Below are positions 10,001 to 17,036 of a stretch of 64,000 bases of DNA, piece after piece. The notes under the pieces are model-generated. The model was not told the DNA's origin and searched no databases. It worked only from the letters and a program-made list of their open reading frames with translations. Origin of the DNA: Legionella parisiensis (lineage in GTDB: Bacteria > Pseudomonadota > Gammaproteobacteria > Legionellales > Legionellaceae). The position numbers and the translations under genes were made by a program. Location of the stretch: positions 2,549,098-2,613,097 of the forward strand of contig NZ_LNYQ01000013.1 in assembly GCF_001467945.1 (NCBI RefSeq), read 5' to 3'. Within the stretch, counting starts at the first letter, position 1. Every line of letters begins with the position of its first letter.

Positions 10001-11298
10001 AGTGCATTTTCCTCCCAATCCTGAGTAGCACATGCAGCCACAATTTGTTGCGCCAAAATATCCAGTGGTTCTTTGGGAATAATTAACTGATCCAAATCTC
10101 CTTCACGTATTGCATAAACCAATGAAGCGCACTCTAACAACTCATCACGCGTGGTCGCAAAAATGCGTCCCGTGGAAATTGCCGCATGCCAGTGTCCTGC
10201 TCGACCAATGCGCTGCAATGCCGTAGCAATGGCACGTGGTGATCCGATTTGGCAAACCAGATCAATACTTCCTATATCGATTCCTAACTCTAAAGAGGCT
10301 GTAGCAACTAATACTTGCAAATCGCCCTTTTTTAATTTTGTTTCTGCTTCAAGCCTTAACTTTCGCGATAAACTTCCATGATGAGCTAAGACCTTATGTT
10401 CACCTAAACGTTGTTCCAAATGATGAGCTACCCGTTCCGCCAATTTTCGCGTGTTAACAAACACCAAAGTAGAACGATTTTCCCGTGCGTAAGCGGCAAT
10501 TTTTTCATAAATTTCATCCCACAGTTCATTGGAGGCAACAGCTGCTAGCTCGCTATCTGGCACTACAACCTGCAAATCAAGTTGGCGTGCATGTCCTATG
10601 TTGACCAATTTTACTTTGGTTTTTTTTGCACCGGTTAAAAAATGCGCCACTTTTTCCAAGGGTTTTTGGGTTGCTGATAATCCGATGCGAATAAATGGTT
10701 TTAAAGTGAGAGCCTCCAAACGCTCGAGAGATAAAGCTAAATGCGCTCCTCGTTTGTTGCTTGCTAAAGCATGAATTTCATCAACGATCACTGTATGGAT
10801 ACTTGCTAAATTGATGCGGCTTTTCTCAGCGGTTAATAAAATATAAAAGGATTCTGGTGTGGTGATTAAAATATGCGGTGGCAGTTTAAGCATTTTTTGA
10901 CGCTCGCCGGTGGGTGTATCTCCAGTTCTCACTGCCACCCGAATTTCTGGCAAATGCATACCCCGCTCCCTAGCTAATTCAGTAATCTCCTCCAGCGGCA
11001 TAAGTAAATTTTTTTGAACATCATTACTGAGTGCTTTGAGCGGTGAAATATACAAAACCTCAGTCATATCCTGTAAATTTCCGGATAAAGCTTTACGAAC
11101 CAATCCATCCAAGCATGCTAAAAATGCAGCCAGAGTTTTTCCTGAACCCGTTGGTGAAGAAATAAGAGTATCATTGCCTGCTAAAATAAATGGCCATCCT
11201 TGCTCTTGGGGTTCAGTGGGTTGACCCACTTTCTGGATAAACCAATCCTGTACGAGCAGATGAGCCCAACTCAGGCTTTGATAATTTGGTGGATTCAT
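7036..11298 (-). CDS. lhr: Lhr-type ATP-dependent helicase (DEAD/DEAH superfamily 2)
   Basis: The 1,420-residue protein is close in size to E. coli Lhr. The N-terminal helicase core carries Walker A SPTGSGKT (residues 48-55), the DEIH box (173-176), a SAT motif in IGLSATQKP, and the domain-2 motifs VATASLELGIDIG and ALQRIGRAGH. Downstream are the winged-helix and beta-barrel modules of Lhr-Core and a long C-terminal extension, ending in a helical region with KRKHHSRHRRRPLFPLSTGRWSLL. Lhr proteins translocate 3'-5' on single-stranded DNA and unwind RNA:DNA hybrids, with a proposed role in DNA repair. It is a single-gene unit convergent with pncA, and the frequent metallophosphatase and ligase partners of Lhr-Core are not adjacent. 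The start ATG at 11298 gives a normal N-terminus. Confidence 0.92.
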   Translation of the reverse strand: MNPPNYQSLSWAHLLVQDWFIQKVGQPTEPQEQGWPFILAGNDTLISSPTGSGKTLAAFLACLDGLVRKALSGNLQDMTEVLYISPLKALSNDVQKNLLMPLEEITELARERGMHLPEIRVAVRTGDTPTGERQKMLKLPPHILITTPESFYILLTAEKSRINLASIHTVIVDEIHALASNKRGAHLALSLERLEALTLKPFIRIGLSATQKPLEKVAHFLTGAKKTKVKLVNIGHARQLDLQVVVPDSELAAVASNELWDEIYEKIAAYARENRSTLVFVNTRKLAERVAHHLEQRLGEHKVLAHHGSLSRKLRLEAETKLKKGDLQVLVATASLELGIDIGSIDLVCQIGSPRAIATALQRIGRAGHWHAAISTGRIFATTRDELLECASLVYAIREGDLDQLIIPKEPLDILAQQIVAACATQDWEENALFHYVKNAYPYQHLTQEKFDEVITMLSEGIAGSRGRYGAYIHRDQVNHVIKARRGSRLAAITSGGAIPDNGLFTVIAMPDNIMVGTLDEDFAVESNRGDIFLLGTNSWKILRIENGRVLVEDAHGAPPSVPFWLGEAPARSIELSLQVSQMREKISELLPEKSLQIVNIKYSPKIKAAIDWLMSHCGLDHSAAEQLLEYVRLGRQILGAVPTQKTVIAERFFDESGGMQLIIHAPFGARINKAWGLALRKKFCRSFNFELQAAATDNGLNIALAEQHSFPLSDVFHFLHTKTLKEVVIQAVLQSPLLGVRFRAVAARSLSLLRFRGGKKTPPNIQRMLAEDLLAAVFPDAAACQDNLGGRDVMLPEHPLIEETMKDILTEALDIDGFAEVIMAIESKHITCLAVDTPVPSVFSHEILNANPYAFLDDAPLEERRSRAVEMRRVLPEAMLEEVGKLDPKAVIQVQEQAWPDLRSADELHDVLQTVIVFPATIQLSEYQSTLPVWKHYFIELQQEGRAALATVADKSYYVAAEKKKAFHSIFPQAIFVNEMLDIGEEPSSQDESILNTLRGWLLHTGPVTQKILTEFLQLPSLDVEHALLKLEASGYLLRGNFRTEYIGEIEWCERRLLARIHRYTTESLRKQIKPVTRAQFMAWLLKWQHVAKGNQMRGENGLLEIIKQLQGFELAANAWESDIFPARVHDYDLSMLDKLCMSGLVGWGRVSPHPSVVVSEEDAKKSRRLSPTRNAPITFFVREESDWIAPHALVDNIEEVNSLSHPARNIYQFLQKYGASFYADIVRGTGNLKVEVENGLWELVAAGMVTADSFDNVRTLMSTKRKHHSRHRRRPLFPLSTGRWSLLHVHAQADHEKRVEAACWMLLKRYGIVFRDLLAREKNIPRWRDLLIFLRRLELRGEVRGGRFVDGFLGEQFALSHAVDSLRAMRNEELDEVSQTISSVDPLNLIGIVLPGDRVSAAIKSKIQLVGGQVASHL

Positions 11299-11392
11299 AA
11301 ATTAATGATAAATGATCGAATTCAATACATAGTATAGGTGATATTACTTGGCTATAGACCACATCACATCGTTCTTTTTATCGTATTACTAT

Positions 11393-11668
11393 TTATTGTT
11401 CAGCATCTATAAGAATTTGCTCAATTTCTCTATTTTTAAATACAGCATATCGATGCAAACCTATAGCGATTACTCCTGGCGCTAACTCTCTCATGGCCTT
11501 CATTGCTTCTTGCTTTTGCTGTTCTGTACCGTCTTGCTTTTCAAAAATCTCAACATTTGCTAAAAAAGCAGCAATTGTACCTTTTCTTACTATTTTGCCA
11601 TTGATGGATGTGCTATCAACCCCATCAGGCAATACATCCTCAGGACGAATTGAATTATGATGTAGCAT
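11393..11668 (-). CDS. Small hypothetical protein
   Basis: This 91-residue cytosolic protein contains a SINGKIVRKGTIAAFLANVEIF segment, followed by a helix with many Gln and Glu, an LAPGVIAIGLHRYAVF strand and a charged C-terminus. An AGGAGA ribosome-binding site sits 6-7 bp before the ATG. It follows the gene at 11688-11987 after a 19-bp gap and is likely co-transcribed with it. I do not recognise the family; similarly short proteins with an N-terminal HHNSIRPEDVLPDG-like opening are common in Legionella, but that is only an impression. Confidence 0.6.
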   Translation of the reverse strand: MLHHNSIRPEDVLPDGVDSTSINGKIVRKGTIAAFLANVEIFEKQDGTEQQKQEAMKAMRELAPGVIAIGLHRYAVFKNREIEQILIDAEQ

Positions 11669-11687
11669 AACTTTTCTCCTTTTATCA

Positions 11688-11987
11688 TCACCTCAAGTTC
11701 ATGTTACTAGACATTTCGGGTTCATCAGATTTTGGTTGTTCTACTGCCATATTTTGCCTCAACTCCTGCATTAGTTTGGTTTGTTTGACAGCCCATAATG
11801 AAGATGAAGTATAAATTTTATTGTACTTGGAAATAATTTCCATAACTTTTTCTTTTGTTTGTTGTACCAGAGTAGAATCTCCCATAGCTTCATTTACTTG
11901 CTGCGTCGACTTTATTCCTACATCTAATGTTTCTTCAGCTCTTTGAAAATTGATGCCTTTATGCATATATTTTTCTAACAACACCAC
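11688..11987 (-). CDS. Small helical hypothetical protein
   Basis: The 99-residue product is helical and charged, with QRAEETLDVGIKSTQQVNEA and a Met-rich C-terminus (SDEPEMSSNMNLR). The longest frame begins with GTG at 11987, preceded by an AGAGG-like site; an ATG at 11966 is an alternative start. It is upstream in a two-gene unit with 11393-11668. No family was recognised and no function can be offered. Confidence 0.5.
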   Translation of the reverse strand: MVLLEKYMHKGINFQRAEETLDVGIKSTQQVNEAMGDSTLVQQTKEKVMEIISKYNKIYTSSSLWAVKQTKLMQELRQNMAVEQPKSDEPEMSSNMNLR

Positions 11988-12178
11988 TCCGGCCTCTGTT
12001 GATTAAATAAATAATATGTCGTACTTTAGCATTATTTGCTCATTAATTAAAACCATCTTATTGTTTATACTCGGAACAGGAAAAAATAAGTTGCAGTCTA
12101 AGCAAGATTTTCACAAAATTCTCGTATACCTCTGTATAGAGGCCAGACTTTACATCGTTCATTACTTCAAGGTAAAAA

Positions 12179-12742
12179 ATGATTATTATTGTTTGTGGAA
12201 CTTCGTCTTCAGGAAAATCAACTCTTTGCCAAGAATTGCAAAACCAGCTTGATAACGGATGGATAAATTTTAGTACAGATGGGTATTTGGGAATGCTGGG
12301 TGATCAATTTGGAGGCTTGCATCCGAATAACCCCCAAGTATGCGTCCCTAATGATATTTGCTATGCGCAAAAATATACTGATGGAACCTATGAAATCATA
12401 CCTGGAGTATTGTGCTCAAAACTTTACTTAACCATACCAAGTGTTCTGAAACTCATCGCAGATCAAGGGTTCAATATTATTGTTGACTCCTTTATTACAA
12501 CCATGGATGAATTTAAAAGTTATAAAGAAACATTAGAAAAATATGGTGTCTTATTTGTTTATCTTTATGCTTCTGAAACCTCAATTAATCAAAGAGAGGA
12601 AGCCCGAGGCGATCGATTGAAGGGATCAGCTCTTCATTGGTTAAAACGATTTGATTTTCAAGATCATTGTGATTTGCGTATTAATACCGAAGAAATGAAT
12701 ATCCAACAAATTTGCACTGAAATTCTTCGACTCAAAATGTAG
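12179..12742 (+). CDS. Chloramphenicol phosphotransferase-like P-loop kinase
   Basis: The 187-residue protein opens with a strand and P-loop, MIIIVCGTSSSGKSTLCQEL (GTSSSGKST, residues 7-15), as in the CPT family of nucleotide-binding kinases. It also has the FSTDGYL segment, the VDSFITT strand and the EEARGDRLKGSA region, where Arg residues may form the lid. CPT phosphorylates chloramphenicol in Streptomyces, but most proteobacterial relatives act on unknown small molecules, so a resistance role should not be assumed. The ATG at 12179 has an AAGG site 6 bp upstream. It is a monocistronic gene. Confidence 0.75.
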   Translation: MIIIVCGTSSSGKSTLCQELQNQLDNGWINFSTDGYLGMLGDQFGGLHPNNPQVCVPNDICYAQKYTDGTYEIIPGVLCSKLYLTIPSVLKLIADQGFNIIVDSFITTMDEFKSYKETLEKYGVLFVYLYASETSINQREEARGDRLKGSALHWLKRFDFQDHCDLRINTEEMNIQQICTEILRLKM

Positions 12743-13217
12743 CCAGGATACAGTATCTGAATCTTCTGCACATCGCTGAAAAAACCAGTCCAACCCTATT
12801 CCGACATCCTCTTCCCACAACTTGTTTTCGGGAGTGGAACCTAGGCAGAGATGATCAAGAGTTAAAAACAGCATAGTCAAAACCTGGAGTTTCTGAACAA
12901 GGAATAACATCTTTAAACCCTGGCTCCGCTAATGAAAAGTATGGTTACCCCCCATCCTAAAGAGATTTTCAAAATAGAATGCACTCAATAAAAAATTTTA
13001 CTCTTCATGAAGGGCGACATCATGTCCATGGGAACACCCCCCTCTCTATATCCGGTCATTTTCCTTTTTTAAATGAAAATTAGAAAAGTATTCAATATTG
13101 AAAGCCTATGGTGCACCTCTCTTTAGAAATGGAATGTACTCTATTTTTAAATGCATATCTTGATCAATCAATGATAATATTACTTAAAGAATAATAACAT
13201 TCAAAAGGAATTGCCTC
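12743..13217. other. Intergenic region with no recognised gene
   Basis: This 475-bp gap holds only short frames. An 89-codon frame on the minus strand (12641-12910) overlaps the kinase gene and has no family features. A C-run (ACACCCCCC, about 13033-13041) and a strong purine/pyrimidine unevenness are visible, but no repeat or hairpin of note was found. The promoter of the downstream AI-2E gene should be in its right half. Confidence 0.4.
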
Positions 13218-13274
13218 ATGCGCCAAGATGACTCATTCTACTCAAGCAACTTTTTTTTGGGGTTAACCCTATGA
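13218..13274 (+). CDS. Leader ORF overlapping the AI-2E gene, or its frameshifted N-terminus
   Basis: An ATG preceded by AAAGGAA (7 bp away) opens an 18-codon frame, MRQDDSFYSSNFFLGLTL, whose TGA overlaps the ATG of the next gene (ATGA at 13271-13274). The frame includes a run of eight T (13251-13258) followed by four G. One extra base in that run would fuse this peptide in frame to the permease. FFLGL-like strings are typical of AI-2E protein N-termini, which favours a slipped or mutated N-terminus over a true leader peptide. Both readings remain open. Confidence 0.45.
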   Translation: MRQDDSFYSSNFFLGLTL

Positions 13275-14362
13275 GCCAAACTCTTCTCTTTACATCAGGA
13301 TTAATCATTATTTGGATAGTTGGTTACCTCATGATTGTTGGGAGCTATGTGCTAATTCCTTTTGTGATTGCGGTTTTTATTTGGCATCTTCTCAACACGA
13401 TAAGTAACATCATTCAACGTACACCCAGAGTAGGTGTCTATCTGCCCAATTGGCTGAGTATGATTTTCGCCTTTGTAATAGTCGCTGTGTGTATTTTTAT
13501 TTTTATTACTATCATTACGGATAATGTCAATAATGTCATTGCTGCATCCAGCCGCTACCAAGAAAATTTATTAAAAATCTTCAACAATATTGATCAAAAA
13601 TTTAACATAAAAATATTGGCAAGCATGAATAGCATGGTCAAAAGCCTTAATCTCCAAACGATTTTTGTTAGGGCTTATGGAGTGTTTACGACACTTATGG
13701 GCTCTACGTTACTCATTTTCTTGTATGTTGTATTTTTATTTGTCGAGCAACATTTTTTTCTAAAAAAAATTGATGCTTTATTCCCCACTTTAGAAGGTCG
13801 TTTACTAATGAACAACATCATTAGTCATATCGTGAATAACACACAGACTTATCTGGGCCTAAAATCGATTTTAAGTATCCTTACTGCTATTCCGAGCTGG
13901 ATAATCATGAAATGGGTAGGATTGGATTTTGCCGAATTTTGGGCGCTTCTTATTTTTTTCCTCAATTTTATTCCCAATATAGGCGCGATTATTGCCATTG
14001 CTTTTCCAACCGCTTTGGCTGCACTACAATTTACCGGTTGGATTCCTTTTATTGAAATTATTCTAGGCCTGGGGTCAATTCAATTTATCGTAGGGAATTT
14101 GATTGAACCGCGCTTCTTGAGTAACTCATTAAACTTAAGTCCATTAGTTATCTTAATTGCATTAGCCGTTTGGGGGGCAATATGGGGAATATTAGGGATG
14201 TTCCTCTCAGTGCCAATCACGGTGATGATGATGATTATCTTTGCTCATTTTGAAAAAACCAGACCTATAGCAATCCTTTTATCTCAGGACGGGGATGTCT
14301 TCAAAACTTATGAGCTGTTACCCATAGAAAATCTACCTGAACAAGATTGGGTTCAATATTAA
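13271..14362 (+). CDS. AI-2E/PerM-family membrane transporter
   Basis: This 363-residue inner-membrane protein has about eight transmembrane segments, starting with LIIIWIVGYLMIVGSYVLIPF and ending in IWGILGMFLSVPITVMMMII. It has the typical AI-2E block FLNFIPNIGAIIAIAFPTALAAL and the downstream GNLIEPRFLSNSLNLSPLVIL. The family includes TqsA/YdgG (AI-2 export) and Na+/H+ antiporters, so the substrate is not fixed. The ATG here lacks a strong ribosome-binding site other than GGGG within the leader ORF. Translation may therefore depend on coupling to, or frameshifting from, the frame at 13218. Confidence 0.85.
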   Translation: MSQTLLFTSGLIIIWIVGYLMIVGSYVLIPFVIAVFIWHLLNTISNIIQRTPRVGVYLPNWLSMIFAFVIVAVCIFIFITIITDNVNNVIAASSRYQENLLKIFNNIDQKFNIKILASMNSMVKSLNLQTIFVRAYGVFTTLMGSTLLIFLYVVFLFVEQHFFLKKIDALFPTLEGRLLMNNIISHIVNNTQTYLGLKSILSILTAIPSWIIMKWVGLDFAEFWALLIFFLNFIPNIGAIIAIAFPTALAALQFTGWIPFIEIILGLGSIQFIVGNLIEPRFLSNSLNLSPLVILIALAVWGAIWGILGMFLSVPITVMMMIIFAHFEKTRPIAILLSQDGDVFKTYELLPIENLPEQDWVQY

Positions 14363-14417
14363 CCCCCAGGAGTTGTCTATACTTTTTAAATATCTTCACC
14401 TCTAAGGACTTTATAAA

Positions 14418-14894
14418 ATGGATTTTATTAAAAAGACCATTGAATTGGCTAAAGAAAATGTAAAACAAGGAGGAAGACCTTTTGCCTGTTTAATCGTAGA
14501 AAACGGTAAAATCATTGCTGAGGGAACTAATCTGGTAGCTCAAACCAATGACCCTACTGCCCATGCAGAAATTGTGGCTATAAGAAAAGCTACTGCGAAA
14601 CTGCAAACGGAACATCTTCTTAATTGTGAGTTCTATATTTTAGCTCACCCTTGCCCCATGTGTTTAGCTGCGATGTATTACTGCAGCCCACTCAAGGTAA
14701 CATTTATTACTTTACGGGATGAATATAAAAAATATTATATTGACGATCGTAAATATTTCACATTGGATAATTTTTATGATGAATTTGCTAAACCCTGGCA
14801 GGAAAGAAATTTGCCAATGACGTACCACACTACCCCTGAGGCAATCGAAATATATAAGCTTTGGCAAGAACTCAACCACAAGAATCATAGTTAA
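14418..14894 (+). CDS. Nucleoside/guanine deaminase-like zinc enzyme
   Basis: The 158-residue protein belongs to the cytidine-deaminase fold. The zinc-site motifs are complete: HAEIVAIRKA (His ligand and catalytic Glu) and PCPMCLAAMYYC (two Cys ligands). The arrangement NDPTAHAEIVAIRKA and the overall length match B. subtilis-type guanine deaminase (GuaD) more closely than TadA, because the C-terminal part carries the DDRKYFTLDNFYDEFAKPW region near the domain-swapped end of GuaD. The likely reaction is guanine to xanthine in purine salvage. Substrate is inferred. The gene begins 55 bp after the AI-2E gene and ends at a strong hairpin. Confidence 0.8.
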   Translation: MDFIKKTIELAKENVKQGGRPFACLIVENGKIIAEGTNLVAQTNDPTAHAEIVAIRKATAKLQTEHLLNCEFYILAHPCPMCLAAMYYCSPLKVTFITLRDEYKKYYIDDRKYFTLDNFYDEFAKPWQERNLPMTYHTTPEAIEIYKLWQELNHKNHS

Positions 14895-14914
14895 GATCAA
14901 AAAATAACTGGGTA

Positions 14915-14954
14915 AAACGAAACCTGGAGTTAGTCATTAACGCTGGTTTCGTTT
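14915..14954. terminator. Bidirectional hairpin terminator
   Basis: AAACGAAACC (14915-14924) and GGTTTCGTTT (14945-14954) form a perfect 10-bp stem, with a second inner pairing GTTA/TAAC in the loop. It lies between the convergent deaminase (+) and VOC (-) genes, and the A/T-rich outer ends give short U-runs in both directions. A bidirectional terminator is the simplest reading. Confidence 0.65.
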
Positions 14955-14967
14955 CGCTTTATGATGA

Positions 14968-15345
14968 TTATTTTGTTTCCCAAAATGCAACATGAGCCCC
15001 TGTAGGATCTTTAATAATCGCAAAGAGCCCCATATCACCAGCATGAGTCACTTCTTTTATTTCTTGAGCTCCATTTTGTTTGGCTTTTGCTAGAGTATCT
15101 GCAACATCATTCACTAAAATATAGGCCATCCAATGGGGTGGAATTTCATTTTGTTGATTTGTAGGGATTTGCCATATACCTGCAAATTCCTTATCGTTGG
15201 CTTGAATCAGTGTGTATGTCATTTCACCAGATTGTATTTCTTTAAATTGCCAACCTAATACTTTACTGTAAAATTCTTTAGCTTTTTTCACATCCGCAGT
15301 GGCCAATTCGTTCCAACAGAATTGATTCATAGAACTTTGTGACAT
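14968..15345 (-). CDS. VOC/glyoxalase-family protein
   Basis: The 125-residue protein is a VOC-fold protein of the type MNQFCWNELATADVKKAKEFYSKVLGW, with ending PTGAHVAFWETK. Two beta-alpha-beta-beta-beta units are visible, the second beginning PPHWMAYILVNDVADTLAKA. Proteins of this kind (27-kDa-antigen Cfp30B-like halves) often lack full metal ligands. I place the start at 15345 because AGGAGG lies 5 bp upstream; a longer in-frame start at 15396 has no such site. Biochemical role is unknown. The gene is monocistronic and convergent with the deaminase. Confidence 0.8.
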   Translation of the reverse strand: MSQSSMNQFCWNELATADVKKAKEFYSKVLGWQFKEIQSGEMTYTLIQANDKEFAGIWQIPTNQQNEIPPHWMAYILVNDVADTLAKAKQNGAQEIKEVTHAGDMGLFAIIKDPTGAHVAFWETK

Positions 15346-15545
15346 GATAACCTCCTTATTTATTTTGGGTTTTTGAATAATAGCCCATAATTCCAAGAGA
15401 TGTTAGCAAAATGTGTAAGTATTAAAAACTCATTAATAATGAAGCAACTGGAATAATTCAGTTCCAATTTTTGCCCGTCTTAGACAGAACTTAAACGATT
15501 TTTCTATTGAACAAACACAAAATCCTGATGAAGTTAAATCATAAC

Positions 15546-16772
15546 CTATCTGAAAACAGCATCGAAATGATGAATAATAAATTGAATCAATATAAAAAAT
15601 ATAATTATGAACAAAGGAACAACCAAAGATAGACTCCCTCTATTAATTGGCTTTACCCCGGTGTTTATATTGACATTCATACTGTCTGTATTCGTTGAAT
15701 CATAAAAAGTGTCTTTATCCACAACAATGGCTTGTGGTGGTAATTGAGCGGATGCGGTTTTGATGCGATTGTGTTTTTTTACAGCAGTACCTATAGCCAA
15801 GAATTCAATTAAACCATTACCCAATTGATACACATAGGTTTTAACCCCTACTACATCATCTGCACCTATCAACTGGGCTTCTTCATTGATAATTGCTAAC
15901 GCGTTCTCACGCGCATGATAAATCATACGTGTCAGTTCGTTAATTTCACCACGAACAAATGCTTTAATTGCTGAAGTAAATCCTCCGACTAATCCTAAAG
16001 AGTAAACAGAGGTGCCTAATAATAATTTCACAGGAGCATATCCTAAACGAGCCATATTCCACATTTCAATATTTGTCATATCACTGGTAACTACATCATG
16101 ATTTGCGTCTGTTATTAATTGAGGATTATGAGAAGCAGTTCCTATCATGAGCATTTCATTAACACCGCCAAAAGGCAAAACAGTTGTCTTAATTCCAAGT
16201 ACTGCATTTGCTTTGTATCGTCGCGCATGAGCAATGATGCGATTTAATGCCAAATGTCTTGTTTTATTGAAAATATCTGAGTATTCCTTAATTTCGCCGC
16301 GCCCCAAAGTTTTTAAACTACCGATTAGCCCTCGGCCTAACCCCATAGAATATGCGACATTACCAAAAGAAAAACAAATTGGTTTATAACCCGCATCAAG
16401 CTGGGCATATAATTCCTGGCCATCCGCTGAAGTTGAAAACTGTTCATTATCCGCCCCACTGTCAGCATAACTTACTGAACCTATTGATAAAAATTCAACA
16501 TTTGCCCCATGGAGAATCAATTGACTGGTAACCCCCGTAATCCCTGTTGCATTTTTGCTCACAGCCTCTTCCAGCAAGCGCTTATATGCGGTTTCTCTAC
16601 CTTCTTCTATGAGCGAAGTAATCTGTGTTAACTTCGCTTTAAAACCCGAACCGACACTACCTATAATTCCCAAGGAATGGACACTATTTCCTACAACAAT
16701 AGACCCAGGAGAATAATTTTTAAGTTGTAAACAAAATATTTCATTTCCAGATAATCCTGTGGTCATGGTCAT
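15546..16772 (-). CDS. Triple YbjQ-domain protein with C-terminal membrane anchor
   Basis: The 408-residue product contains three copies of the YbjQ/UPF0145 (heavy-metal-binding-like) domain at roughly residues 25-115, 130-235 and 245-335. Each copy follows the same plan: VGNSVHSLGIIGSV, FSFGNVAYSMGLG and LLGTSVYSLGLVGG as first strands; YKRLLEEAVSKNATGITGV, LNRIIAHARRYKANAVLGI and LAIINEEAQLIGADDVVGV as helix-strand units; and EFLSIGSV, EMLMIGTA and EFLAIGTA as last strands. A single transmembrane helix lies at the C-terminus (SLSLVVPLFIIIFFILIQFI), so the repeats probably face the cytosol. YbjQ is a homopentamer in E. coli; three linked copies plus an anchor is unusual. Function unknown. 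Confidence 0.8.
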   Translation of the reverse strand: MTMTTGLSGNEIFCLQLKNYSPGSIVVGNSVHSLGIIGSVGSGFKAKLTQITSLIEEGRETAYKRLLEEAVSKNATGITGVTSQLILHGANVEFLSIGSVSYADSGADNEQFSTSADGQELYAQLDAGYKPICFSFGNVAYSMGLGRGLIGSLKTLGRGEIKEYSDIFNKTRHLALNRIIAHARRYKANAVLGIKTTVLPFGGVNEMLMIGTASHNPQLITDANHDVVTSDMTNIEMWNMARLGYAPVKLLLGTSVYSLGLVGGFTSAIKAFVRGEINELTRMIYHARENALAIINEEAQLIGADDVVGVKTYVYQLGNGLIEFLAIGTAVKKHNRIKTASAQLPPQAIVVDKDTFYDSTNTDSMNVNINTGVKPINRGSLSLVVPLFIIIFFILIQFIIHHFDAVFR

Positions 16773-17036
16773 AACTTTATTCCTTAAAAATTATAATGTT
16801 ATACATAGTGTAGTTAGTATTTACAGATCTTCTTTGAGGAAAACGAATAGTTAAGGAGTTATCTTCGCATGGGAAATCTACCAAGCACTTCTCTCGATTG
16901 ATGAATTATCCTGCAAAAAAGGAGTAAAGAGTTCTAGAACCCATGGATATAAAAAGATTCTAGTCCTTTTGGCATAGGATGCTCCTCTTTATGATCTTCC
17001 AGATAACTCTGCTTTCCTATCTCTTTGATAAGGTGA

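Noticed and set aside
7158..10774. Several plus-strand ORFs of 60-140 codons inside the helicase gene
   Set aside because: They lie antisense to a gene with clear helicase motifs, have no ribosome-binding sites or family features and are typical frame shadows.
12641..12910. 89-codon minus-strand ORF at the end of the kinase gene
   Set aside because: Its second half is antisense to the CPT-like gene, and the first half shows no domain, signal or good start site.
15346..15396. Longer start for the VOC gene
   Set aside because: AGGAGG precedes the ATG at 15345, and the extra residues (MELWAIIQKP) are unlike the family.
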